DNA from: JBCCQH01 sp039024435
Lineage (GTDB): Bacteria; Bacteroidota; Bacteroidia; J057; JADKCL01
Assembly (NCBI GenBank): GCA_039024435.1
Contig: JBCCQH010000156.1
Location: 1 to 12,522 of the forward strand
DNA length: 12,522 bases
Direction: 5' to 3'
Shown: positions 6,044-12,522 of the stretch, in pieces
Layout: every line of letters begins with the position of its first letter
Numbering within the stretch: the first letter of the stretch is position 1
Program-made: the position numbers and the translations under genes
The notes under the pieces: generated by a model
What the model was told of the DNA's origin: nothing
Database searches by the model: none
Seen by the model: the letters and a program-made list of their open reading frames with translations, nothing else

Positions 6044-7027
6044 CTAAAGTTTCCGCAGGCGGGCCAATACATCCACCCCGTCGGCATAATCGGTCCAGGC
6101 GGGCCGCTGGGCGCTCCCAAACGCGTACTGAGCCGGAGCGGCGCCGACCACACACTGAATCTGAAGGGCCGCCGCCTCAAGGTGGGCCGCCACTTCCGAA
6201 GCACTGTGGTAGCGCACCAGATGGACCTGACCGATGCGTGCGGGCGTGAGTTGCTCCCTTTCCACCGGGAGGGCCGCCTTGGCGATTTCGGCATCCGGCG
6301 CGGCCAATCGGTGGACCGCATTTTCCCAGTGCACAATATCGAACCAATCTTCGGCCAGCCATTTCCGCGGAAACTCCGCCAGGGCCTTCCCCAGCGCCGC
6401 CCATTCCCAATCGGGGGGGACGAGCAGATTTGAGACACTGCGGCAGCCCATACCGTGGTAGAGAAGCACGTCGCGGGCCAGCGCCGCCAATTCTTCCTCC
6501 GATTCAGATCCCGTGAGCACGGCGACGCTGAAGCGATTTTTGCGGATGAGCCGCGGAATCGCCCCGTACGCGTATTCTAAATGGCGCGCCGTGTTGTCGC
6601 TCCCGGTGGCGATTAGGAAATCGGTTTTGGCGGGGTCGATCCGATCCACGATGGCGACGGGAAATTCTCCGCCGGCTTTTGCCAACAAAGCGGGAATGAG
6701 TTGGCGGTCCTTGCCCGATAACTTTACCCGGGCGCGGTGGCCCGCCAAGAGGACCGCGACCAAATCGTGCAGTCCCACCAGCGGTAAATTGCCCGCCATG
6801 ATGATGCCGACCCGCCGGGCTGGGGAGGAAACGGACTTTTGGGCGGCATGTTCTACCGGACCGCCGGGTGCAAACCAAGGCTGGACCGCAGCAATCGCCT
6901 CTCGCACCAATTCCGGCAAGAACCACCGATTTTCCTGGTGGACACGGCGCAGCAAATCGCCATCGGTGCGCAGGGCGGACAGGGCGGTATGCAGGAGGGG
7001 AGCAAGCGCTTGGACGTTGATATTCAC
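6044..7027 (-). CDS. LuxC-family acyl-CoA reductase
   Basis: 327 residues, beginning at GTG (7027); a stop lies four codons upstream and no ATG is available. The protein has the ALDH-like fold pattern of the LuxC family: GIIMAGNLPLVGLHDLV (74-90, cofactor-binding region), KLSGKDRQL (102-110), ATGSDNTARHLEYAYG (140-155) and the catalytic-cysteine motif YHGMGCRSVSNL with Cys195. LuxC reduces fatty acyl-CoA or acyl groups to aldehydes with NADPH; the bacterial homologues outside lux operons are little characterised. No LuxD or LuxE is near, and the short length (LuxC itself is nearer 480) means only the core is kept, which is usual for the Bacteroidota form as I recall it. It is divergent from the ferredoxin gene at 7190, a recurring pairing in this phylum. 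Substrate unknown. Confidence 0.82.
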   Translation of the reverse strand: MNINVQALAPLLHTALSALRTDGDLLRRVHQENRWFLPELVREAIAAVQPWFAPGGPVEHAAQKSVSSPARRVGIIMAGNLPLVGLHDLVAVLLAGHRARVKLSGKDRQLIPALLAKAGGEFPVAIVDRIDPAKTDFLIATGSDNTARHLEYAYGAIPRLIRKNRFSVAVLTGSESEEELAALARDVLLYHGMGCRSVSNLLVPPDWEWAALGKALAEFPRKWLAEDWFDIVHWENAVHRLAAPDAEIAKAALPVEREQLTPARIGQVHLVRYHSASEVAAHLEAAALQIQCVVGAAPAQYAFGSAQRPAWTDYADGVDVLARLRKL

Positions 7028-7094
7028 CGGATAAAATTAACAATTTAGTACAGTTGTGGGGCAGACAAATGACGAATCGAATTGGTTTTCATTG

Positions 7095-7102
7095 TATATT
7101 TG
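7095..7102 (+). promoter_or_regulatory. -7 promoter element for the ferredoxin gene
   Basis: TATATTTG, a perfect TAnnTTTG match, 87 bp upstream of the ferredoxin ATG. It implies a leader of about 75-80 nt. A -33 box at standard spacing is not evident. Confidence 0.55.
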
Positions 7103-7189
7103 CACTTTGTGAAAAACAATTGCCGACGGCGGCGGGTTTCCATATCTGCAACCCAAGGGAATTGCGAACATAAATTTGAAATAACGCTC

Positions 7190-7537
7190 ATGGCGATTAT
7201 CATCACCGAAGAATGCATCAATTGCGGGGCCTGTGAACCAGAATGCCCCAATACGGCCATTTACGAGCCGGGTGTAGAGTGGAACTTCGCGGAGGGTACT
7301 GACCTCTCGGGCGACATCGATTTTGGTGACGGCACTTCGATTGATGCGGAAGCGCCGCAAGAAGCCATTTCTGACGAGTTTTACTACATCGTTCCGGACA
7401 AATGTACTGAGTGCGCGGGCTTCCACGAGGAGCCCCAATGCGCCGCAGTTTGTCCGGTAGACTGCTGCGTTCCCGATCCCGATTACGAAGAGACGGAAGA
7501 CGAACTCATTGAAAAGAAAGACTGGTTGCACGTCTGA
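7190..7537 (+). CDS. Ferredoxin with two [4Fe-4S] clusters
   Basis: 115 residues from the ATG at 7190; the frame is open further upstream, but that part is basic, unlike ferredoxin and overlaps the promoter. Cluster motif I is CINCGACEPECP (Cys9, 12, 15, 19). The second is CTECAGFHEEPQCAAVCP, a CxxC-x8-CxxxC arrangement as in Alvin/YfhL-type ferredoxins, followed by VDCC and an acidic C-terminal tail. An acidic linker of about 45 residues (GVEWNFAEGTDLSG...) separates the two halves; this insertion is usual in Bacteroidota homologues as I remember them. It should act as a soluble low-potential electron carrier. It is divergent from the acyl-CoA reductase gene and ends in a strong terminator, so it is probably monocistronic. 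Confidence 0.93.
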   Translation: MAIIITEECINCGACEPECPNTAIYEPGVEWNFAEGTDLSGDIDFGDGTSIDAEAPQEAISDEFYYIVPDKCTECAGFHEEPQCAAVCPVDCCVPDPDYEETEDELIEKKDWLHV

Positions 7538-7560
7538 GTGCACCTCAACCAATACAAAAG

Positions 7561-7591
7561 GCCGCTTTCTCCCGGGGAAGCGGCTTTTTTT
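7561..7591 (+). terminator. Intrinsic terminator of the ferredoxin gene
   Basis: GCCGCTT (7561-7567) pairs perfectly with AAGCGGC (7578-7584), with a GC-rich loop, followed by seven T (7585-7591). It starts 23 bp after the stop codon. On the opposite strand the hairpin is followed by CCTTTTG, so weak bidirectional activity is possible. Confidence 0.9.
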
Positions 7592-8098
7592 GATTCTCAA
7601 GTGGGAAATTTTGTATTTCGTTCCGGGGTTGATGGCCGCAGGTGGCCCTTCACGGGAAAATCTACCGTCCGGCATTCGGTGCGTCGCCAATCGAGGGGGT
7701 AAAAAAAGTAGGCCCCGCTGAAATCAGCGAAGCCTTCTTAACCATCTTCATTTGGTAAAAAAATTATTAAAAGAACAGGCTCAGCGTGCCGGACGTGTAT
7801 GTACCGCCGGGCAGCTGGGCGTCACAAGTCAAAAGTCCTGAATTCCTGGGCGCTTGGAAAGGTGCAATTCACAAGTGGAGCGATTTTGAGGAAATTTGGT
7901 TCATTCGGTTGTATAGCTTGCGGATAAGCCCCGGTAAAAGATGTCGGGAATAAGGGAGGATGCTTTGCCCTTGGTTGATTTTACGTGCAATAGGGCAGGC
8001 GGAAACATGGTCATTTACTTGGGAAGTGTGCGGCCAATAAGGTTGTCGCCGATGGGCCGGGATTACAATTCGTTTTTCTTACTGTCTGATCTTCCTAT
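7592..8098. other. Gene-poor intergenic region
   Basis: About 510 bp between the ferredoxin terminator and the promoter of the thioredoxin-fold lipoprotein. Short frames exist (for example a TTG-started 29-codon frame at 7752-7841), but none shows a recognisable protein, signal peptide or leader. The only clear structure is the hairpin at 7706-7739. No tRNA, rRNA or riboswitch that I know is recognisable. It may hold a small RNA or decayed sequence; I cannot tell which. Confidence 0.5.
7701..7739 (-). terminator. Terminator-like hairpin oriented to the minus strand
   Basis: CGCTGA (7716-7721) and TCAGCG (7724-7729) form the inner stem; after a 2x2 internal loop, AGGC (7710-7713) pairs with GCCT (7732-7735), and GAA/TTC-type pairs extend it with one mismatch. 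On the minus strand it is followed by seven T (complement of 7701-7707), the form of an intrinsic terminator. On the plus strand no T-run follows. No minus-strand gene precedes it within the intergenic region. Confidence 0.6.
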
Positions 8099-8106
8099 TA
8101 TATTTG
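8099..8106 (+). promoter_or_regulatory. -7 promoter element for the 8134-12522 gene run
   Basis: TATATTTG, a perfect TAnnTTTG match, 27 bp before the ATG at 8134. The upstream stretch is T-rich (CGTTTTTCTT) without a clean -33 TTG. The leader would be about 20 nt, A-rich, without a Shine-Dalgarno sequence. Confidence 0.6.
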
Positions 8107-8133
8107 TTATCTACGGAAACCTTAAACACGATC

Positions 8134-9585
8134 ATGAGCAAAAGAACACCCGCGGCAGGCGTAACTGCCGGAAACAAATCAGTTTGGAGGCGGCGCTTCT
8201 CCCTGTTGGTCTTCGCCTTTGGAGCCTTGATGCTGACGGGCTGTGATTCCGGAAAAGGTGCGGCCAGCAGTCCGAATGGTGCCCAAACCGTCATCAACGG
8301 GGATCTGACGGGATGTACCGGTGATTCCATGCGGCTGTTCCGCGTTGTGGGACCGGATTTGGAGCTGATCAAGGCGGTCAAAATGGACAACCAGGATGGC
8401 AGAAATTCCTTCCGCATTGAGTTGGCGCATCCCGGTCCGGGTTTTTACGCCCTGGGGGACGGCATCCGCCGCACCGGTACTGTGGTGTTTGACCAAGCGG
8501 CCGAGGTGACCGTTTCCGGAAATTGCCAAAATGCGGGGGCGACCTTCCGTTTCGCCGACGCGCTGGTAAACGATGAATACCAATCCATGGTAGCGCGGGT
8601 TCGTCAGCACAACCAACGGGTGCAACAACTGATACAAAATCTGCAAATATTCTCCCAGACCGATCCCCAGCAAGTTCCCCGCCTACAGCAGGATTTGCAA
8701 AACCAGAACAACACGCACTTCGGTTGGCTCGATTCCTTGGAAGCCAAAGGGGGGTACATCGGCAAGCTGGCGAAGCTGTACAATTTCAAGCCTTTCCGGA
8801 GCGATCCCAGCCACAACCAGTACGAAGATGAAGTTGCCTACTTCCGGGGGGCATTTTTTGCCGGATTGGATCTGAAGGACCCGCAAATCGCCAATACGCC
8901 CCAGATCTTCGAAAAGGCCCGCGCCTACGGACAGACTTTGGGCAGCCGCGTACTTCCGGAGACGGCAAAAGCTTCGATTGACGCGCTGATGCAGCAAGCC
9001 GAAGGCAGTCCCGGATACAAAAGCATCATGAAAGGCATCTTGGGGGGCTTGGAAGCGGTGAAAAGTGAGCTGTACCTCGAATACGGAAAGGCATTTGTCG
9101 AAAAGTTTCCGCAAGATCCCCAGACAATTGCCGTCCAAAATCGCATCTCGGCGATGAAGCGCCTGGCCGTAGGGGCAGAGGCCCCGGAAATCGCCGAAAA
9201 TACGCCGCAGGGTCAGCAACTCTCCCTCCGCCAACTCCGGGGTCAAGTGGTCCTGCTCGATTTCTGGGCCAGTTGGTGCCGGCCCTGTCGAATGGAAAAT
9301 CCAAATGTGGTCAAAGCCTACAACAAGTACCACAAAGCGGGATTTGAAATCCTCGGGATCAGCCTCGACAAAGCAAAAGACAAATGGGTTCAGGCGATTG
9401 CGCAAGACGGATTGACCTGGAAACACATCAGCGACCTGGGAGGATGGGGCAGCCGTCCGGCCCAGACTTATGGAGTCAGTTCGATTCCGGCGACTTTCCT
9501 CCTGGACCGCGAAGGCAATATCATGGCCCGCAACCTGAGAGGCGCCGCCCTGGAAAACAAATTGGAAGAGATCTTCGGATTTTGA
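8134..9585 (+). CDS. TlpA/ResA-type thioredoxin-fold lipoprotein with DUF4369-like N-terminus
   Basis: 483 residues from the ATG at 8134; an upstream TTG at 8104 overlaps the promoter. The N-terminus has a basic stretch (VWRRRF), a hydrophobic segment and a lipobox LMLTGC, so it is a lipoprotein of the cell envelope. A beta-rich domain follows (about 50-135) with the GDLTGCTGDSMRLFRV start typical of DUF4369, then a helical Gln/Asn-rich linker region (about 140-330). The C-terminal thioredoxin domain (about 340-480) contains VVLLDFWASWCRPCRMENP, with the redox pair Cys382/Cys385, and the cis-Pro loop SSIPATFLLDREG. The family reduces disulfides in periplasmic clients such as apocytochromes, or acts on other exported thiols. 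It is first in a run of plus-strand genes, with a 24-bp gap to the response regulator; co-transcription is likely but no functional tie is known. Confidence 0.9.
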   Translation: MSKRTPAAGVTAGNKSVWRRRFSLLVFAFGALMLTGCDSGKGAASSPNGAQTVINGDLTGCTGDSMRLFRVVGPDLELIKAVKMDNQDGRNSFRIELAHPGPGFYALGDGIRRTGTVVFDQAAEVTVSGNCQNAGATFRFADALVNDEYQSMVARVRQHNQRVQQLIQNLQIFSQTDPQQVPRLQQDLQNQNNTHFGWLDSLEAKGGYIGKLAKLYNFKPFRSDPSHNQYEDEVAYFRGAFFAGLDLKDPQIANTPQIFEKARAYGQTLGSRVLPETAKASIDALMQQAEGSPGYKSIMKGILGGLEAVKSELYLEYGKAFVEKFPQDPQTIAVQNRISAMKRLAVGAEAPEIAENTPQGQQLSLRQLRGQVVLLDFWASWCRPCRMENPNVVKAYNKYHKAGFEILGISLDKAKDKWVQAIAQDGLTWKHISDLGGWGSRPAQTYGVSSIPATFLLDREGNIMARNLRGAALENKLEEIFGF

Positions 9586-9609
9586 TCGGAAGGTCTGCCG
9601 TGCAACACA

Positions 9610-10302
9610 ATGGCCAAAGCAAAAATACTGGTAGTCGACGACGAGGAAGACATCCTCGAACTGCTTGAGTACAATCTAGTCCGGGAGGATTACGAGGTTA
9701 TCCGCGCGGTCGAAGGCGAGGAAGCCATCAAAATCGCCCAACAGGAGCGGCCGGATATGATTTTGCTCGACATCATGCTGCCCTCGGTGGATGGGGTAGA
9801 GGTGTGCCGGCGCATTCGGGCCCTTCCCAATGGGGCCCATCCCTACATTGTATTTTTGACCGCACGCTCCGAAGAATACTCAGAAATCGCGGGCCTGGAA
9901 GCCGGCGGGGACGATTATATCACCAAGCCGATCAAGCCGCGCTTGCTCCTGACCCGCATCAATGCCGTTTTGCGCCGGGACCGCAAGCCCACCCGCACCC
10001 AGGAAACCCCCACGGTACTCCGCATCGGGGAACTGGAAATCAACCGAGAACAGTACGTTGTCCGCAACGGCGCGACCCGGCTCAACCTGCCCAAGAAGGA
10101 ATTTGAATTGTTGGTTTTCCTCGCTTCCCATCCGGGAAAAGTTTTTTCTCGGGAAGTGCTCCTGGAAAAAGTGTGGGGCACCAACGTGCATGTGGTCGAC
10201 CGAACCATCGACGTCCACATTCGAAAACTCAGAGGAAAAATCGGAAAGCATTGGATCCAGACGGTCCAGGGAGTGGGCTATAAGTTTGCCGAACCAATAT
10301 GA
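9610..10302 (+). CDS. OmpR/PhoB-family response regulator
   Basis: 230 residues. The receiver domain (1-122) has acidic pocket Asp10/Asp11, phosphoacceptor Asp54 in ILLDIMLP, Thr84 in VFLTARS and Lys106 in YITKPIKP. The winged-helix DNA-binding domain (about 132-228) has LNLPKKEFELLVFLASHPG, then VFSREVLLEKVWG, VDRTIDVHIRKLRGKIG and the final wing VQGVGYKF. It overlaps the downstream histidine kinase by 4 bp (ATGA), so the two are a coupled two-component pair. Gene order and similarity suggest PhoB of the phosphate response, but there are no pst or phoU genes in the window, so the signal is not proven. PhoP or another OmpR-class name would also fit. Confidence 0.94.
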   Translation: MAKAKILVVDDEEDILELLEYNLVREDYEVIRAVEGEEAIKIAQQERPDMILLDIMLPSVDGVEVCRRIRALPNGAHPYIVFLTARSEEYSEIAGLEAGGDDYITKPIKPRLLLTRINAVLRRDRKPTRTQETPTVLRIGELEINREQYVVRNGATRLNLPKKEFELLVFLASHPGKVFSREVLLEKVWGTNVHVVDRTIDVHIRKLRGKIGKHWIQTVQGVGYKFAEPI

Positions 10303-11243
10303 ATCAGAAATACCCACCTTCTATACTCGTGGCGCTCTACACTTCACTGTTGATCGTCGCGATCTATCTGTTTGCGCGCTACTTTGGCACGGGAGAAAGT
10401 GAAAGCTTACTCGTTGAGCTCATCGCGGTGTTTACCCTTTCCATGCTGGCCTTTACCGGCATTCTGGAACTCTACCTCTACCGGCGATTGAAGCTTTTGA
10501 ATGCTTCGAACACCCGGGAAATCGAGCGCCTCAAAGAGATGGAAGCCTTTCGCCGGGAATTCCTCGGCGACGTCTCCCACGAGCTCAAAACCCCTATTTT
10601 TGCCATTGAAGGCTTCGTGGAAACCTTGCTAGATGGAGCATTGGAAGACAAAAAGGTCAACCGCAAATTTCTGCAAAAGACCCGCAAGCACGCCGAACGC
10701 CTGTCGAGCTTGGTCCAGGACATCCTGATCATCAGTCAGATCGAATCGGGGGATCTGGGCATGAACCGCGAAGCGTTTCGCATCGTGGACCTCATCAACG
10801 ACGTGCTGGATTCTCTGGCCTACAAATTCACCAAGAAAGGGCGGGACATCCGCTACGAAGTGGTCCTCAACGGCCTGGACGACACCTTGGTCAATGCCGA
10901 CAAACAGCGCATCGAGCAAGTATTGCGCAATCTGATCGACAATGCCGTGAAGTACGGCGATAACCGCGGAACGGTTCAGATCACACTCAAGACCGGACCG
11001 GACGGCAAGGTGGTCATCCAGGTCCAGGACGACGGCCCCGGAATCGAGCCCCATCACCTGCCCCGCCTGTTTGAGCGGTTTTACCGGGTCGACAAATCGC
11101 GATCGCGGGGCAAAGGCGGCACGGGCTTGGGCCTGGCCATCTGCAAGCACCTGATCGAAGCCCACGGCGAACGCTTGTGGGTAGAAAGCGAAGTCGGTGA
11201 AGGATCTTCCTTTCAGTTCACTCTAAGCGATTCAGCAGTTTGA
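10299..11243 (+). CDS. PhoR-like sensor histidine kinase with a minimal sensor region
   Basis: 314 residues. Two N-terminal membrane segments (about 8-28 and 38-60) are separated by only about 10 residues, so there is almost no periplasmic domain and no PAS domain; the signal may be sensed in the membrane or through a partner. A short coiled coil (70-88) leads into the HisKA domain with phospho-acceptor His94 in GDVSHELKTP. The HATPase domain has the N box NLIDNAVKYG (Asn215), G1 DDGPGIE (244-250), F box RLFERFYRVDKSRSR and G2 GGTGLGLAICKHL. It should phosphorylate the response regulator encoded just upstream, with which it shares 4 bp. The downstream metallopeptidase gene also starts inside its stop codon. 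Confidence 0.94.
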   Translation: MNQKYPPSILVALYTSLLIVAIYLFARYFGTGESESLLVELIAVFTLSMLAFTGILELYLYRRLKLLNASNTREIERLKEMEAFRREFLGDVSHELKTPIFAIEGFVETLLDGALEDKKVNRKFLQKTRKHAERLSSLVQDILIISQIESGDLGMNREAFRIVDLINDVLDSLAYKFTKKGRDIRYEVVLNGLDDTLVNADKQRIEQVLRNLIDNAVKYGDNRGTVQITLKTGPDGKVVIQVQDDGPGIEPHHLPRLFERFYRVDKSRSRGKGGTGLGLAICKHLIEAHGERLWVESEVGEGSSFQFTLSDSAV

Positions 11244-11971
11244 TCATCACCGAGCAGGACCATACCCTCCGGATCGGGAATGCCTCCATCCCCTACGCGG
11301 TCAAGCGAGGCCGGCCCAATCGGGTCCGCCTTTCATTTTCCGAAGACAATCAACTTTGGATAGAGACTGGAACCGGGCAGTTGGGGCATTTTGAACGGGA
11401 CTTTCTCGTGAGCAAATCCCGCTGGATTTTGCGGAGCTACCGCAATCGGCTCGATGAACACGACAAAAAAGCACGTTTTTTGGCCGGGTTGGAGCACCAG
11501 GTGCTTTTGCTGGGGGAAGAAACCGCGATCGATTACCAAGTGGCCGCTGAGACTTCCTTTCACTACAAAGTTGCCGGCCCCTTTACGGTGTACGCGCCCG
11601 AGCGCTTCATCCGCGAACACCGCAAAGCCCTGATTTACCAGGCATTGCGCAAGTTTGCCGAACAATATCTGCCCTTGCGCTTGGAACACTGGTCGGAAGT
11701 GACCGATCTGGGTTTCAACCGGGTGCGGATCAAAGATTTGCGCTCAAAATGGGGAAGTTGCAGTTCCCGACGCAACATCAACCTCAATTGGCAGTTGGTA
11801 TTCTTAACGGAGAAACTGATCGACTACGTGCTGGTCCACGAGTTGATGCATTTGCGGGAGATGAACCACAGTCCGCAGTTTTGGAAATGGGTAGAAAAGT
11901 ACTGCCCGGATTACAAAATCCTGCGGAACCAATTGAAGGAGGTACATTGGCTAGTCGGCATACTGAAGTAA
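11240..11971 (+). CDS. YgjP-type (DUF45) zinc metallopeptidase
   Basis: 243 residues starting at TTG (11240), which overlaps the kinase stop by 4 bp (TTGA). No ATG alternative gives the full N-terminal beta domain. The family signature KDLRSKWGSCSSRRNINLNW (166-184) and the gluzincin motif HELMH (His200, Glu201, His204) with a downstream His210 in NHSPQFWKWV are present; the three His would hold zinc and Glu would be the base. YgjP/DUF45 proteins are related to SprT/WLM peptidases; their cellular substrates are poorly known, and a role with type I restriction-modification in some genomes has been noted but is not supported here. The N-terminal 120 residues are beta-rich. It is translationally coupled to the kinase gene, which may simply reflect operon packing. 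Confidence 0.88.
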   Translation: MIITEQDHTLRIGNASIPYAVKRGRPNRVRLSFSEDNQLWIETGTGQLGHFERDFLVSKSRWILRSYRNRLDEHDKKARFLAGLEHQVLLLGEETAIDYQVAAETSFHYKVAGPFTVYAPERFIREHRKALIYQALRKFAEQYLPLRLEHWSEVTDLGFNRVRIKDLRSKWGSCSSRRNINLNWQLVFLTEKLIDYVLVHELMHLREMNHSPQFWKWVEKYCPDYKILRNQLKEVHWLVGILK

Positions 11972-12522
11972 GGCGTCCGAAAAAGGTGCGGTTTCGCGAC
12001 CTGATTTTGCACGAAGATGATCGGGTAGTGGTCATCAACAAGCCCGCGGGCATCGCGAGTTTGAGTGACCGGGAAGACGGCGAAAATCTGCTTTTCCTAG
12101 CCCGGAAATACGATCCGGCTCTCAAACTGTGCCACCGTTTGGACAAGTATACCACCGGGGTATTGCTTTTTGCCAAAACCCCCGACGTCTACCGGGCGAT
12201 CGCCATTGCTTTCGAAGAGCGGGAGGTTCACAAGCACTACTTGGCCGTCATTGAGGGGATCGCCACCTTTGAAGAAGAGGTCGTTGATTTACCGATTGAA
12301 ATTGCCGGTAAGGGCAAGGCCCGCATTGCGAATGGAGGCGGGAAGCCGAGTTTGACCGTTTTCTCCACCGCAGAGATGTTCCGGGATTACACCTTACTGA
12401 ATTGCCACCCGATGACCGGACGCATGCACCAGATCCGCGTCCATTTGAGCGCCATCGGCCTGCCGATTGTGGGCGATGGGGCCTACGGCGGCAAAGATGT
12501 CTTTCTTTCTGAGATCAAACGC
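11947..12522 (+). CDS. RluA-family pseudouridine synthase, 3' partial
   Basis: The frame runs in phase to the window end, giving 192 codons with no stop. Pseudouridine synthases of this family isomerise uridine in 23S rRNA or tRNA. Visible motifs are ILHEDDRVVVINKPAG, then CHRLDKYTTGVLLFAK with catalytic Asp66, HKHYLAVIEG, and CHPMTGRMHQIRVHLS near the cut. No N-terminal S4 domain is present. The start is uncertain: TTG at 11947 has an AGGAGG 4 bases upstream and overlaps the metallopeptidase gene by 25 bp, whereas GTG at 11986 gives a 14-bp gap and begins just before the conserved core. The wording around IASLSDREDGENLLFLAR resembles the RluA branch common in Bacteroidota, as I recall. The exact target RNA cannot be assigned. 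Confidence 0.9.
   Translation, partial: MASRHTEVRRPKKVRFRDLILHEDDRVVVINKPAGIASLSDREDGENLLFLARKYDPALKLCHRLDKYTTGVLLFAKTPDVYRAIAIAFEEREVHKHYLAVIEGIATFEEEVVDLPIEIAGKGKARIANGGGKPSLTVFSTAEMFRDYTLLNCHPMTGRMHQIRVHLSAIGLPIVGDGAYGGKDVFLSEIKR

Noticed and set aside
7037..7690. 217-codon minus-strand frame across the ferredoxin gene
   Set aside because: Antisense to a secure ferredoxin and its terminator, with no family resemblance.
7509..7721. 70-codon plus-strand frame after the ferredoxin gene
   Set aside because: Overlaps the ferredoxin end out of frame and runs through its terminator; the product has no recognisable features.
7941..8246. 101-codon plus-strand frame before the TlpA-like gene
   Set aside because: Covers the promoter and the start of a secure gene in another frame; no family or signal seen.
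8683..9426. 247-codon minus-strand frame
   Set aside because: Antisense shadow of the thioredoxin-fold lipoprotein; no plausible start context or domain.
1..12522. CRISPR arrays, insertion sequences, tRNA or rRNA genes
   Set aside because: Looked for regular repeats, transposase motifs with terminal repeats and tRNA/rRNA signatures; none seen.

Overview
The window looks like a chromosomal segment of a moderately GC-rich member of the Bacteroidota. Supporting signs are a PorT-type outer-membrane barrel protein next to UbiE, a divergent ferredoxin / LuxC-type acyl-CoA reductase pair, DUF4369-TlpA-like lipoprotein architecture, perfect TAnnTTTG -7 promoter elements, and A/T-rich rather than Shine-Dalgarno leaders. 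A Saprospiria-like lineage is my guess, not demonstrated.

Layout. (1) 3-1242, plus strand: the C-terminal end of a large polymorphic toxin whose last ~130 residues match my recollection of the EC869-type CdiA-CT PD-(D/E)XK nuclease, followed 10 bp later by a likely immunity gene. GC content drops sharply at the toxin domain, as expected for a swapped cassette. (2) 1311-2844, minus strand: an 80-residue lipoprotein followed by a secreted TPR protein; their leader region holds two perfect inverted repeats, one overlapping a candidate promoter. (3) 3034-5287, minus strand: a ubiE - porT - ceramidase-like gene cluster (menaquinone methylation, type IX secretion, CREST membrane hydrolase). UbiE starts at TTG and overlaps porT by 28 bp. 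(4) 5288-5431: a divergent promoter region for ubiE and engB. (5) 5432-6037, plus: EngB/YsxC ribosome-assembly GTPase, convergent with (6) a LuxC-family acyl-CoA reductase (minus, GTG start), itself divergent from (7) a two-cluster ferredoxin that ends in a clear intrinsic terminator. (8) 7592-8133: a gene-poor gap holding a second terminator-like hairpin that points to the minus strand but has no visible gene behind it. (9) 8134-12522, plus: a tightly packed run of thioredoxin-fold lipoprotein, PhoB-like regulator, PhoR-like kinase, YgjP-type metallopeptidase and an RluA-type pseudouridine synthase cut by the window end, with 4-bp overlaps and one strong candidate promoter upstream.

Most of the window is conserved housekeeping or envelope biology. 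The accessory part is the toxin/immunity end at the left edge. The points most worth following are the toxin-immunity pair with its composition break, the bacterial CREST ceramidase homologue with a complete catalytic set, and the orphan minus-strand terminator. I did not find a convincing wholly new system. All family assignments are from reading the sequence and memory, without database searches.
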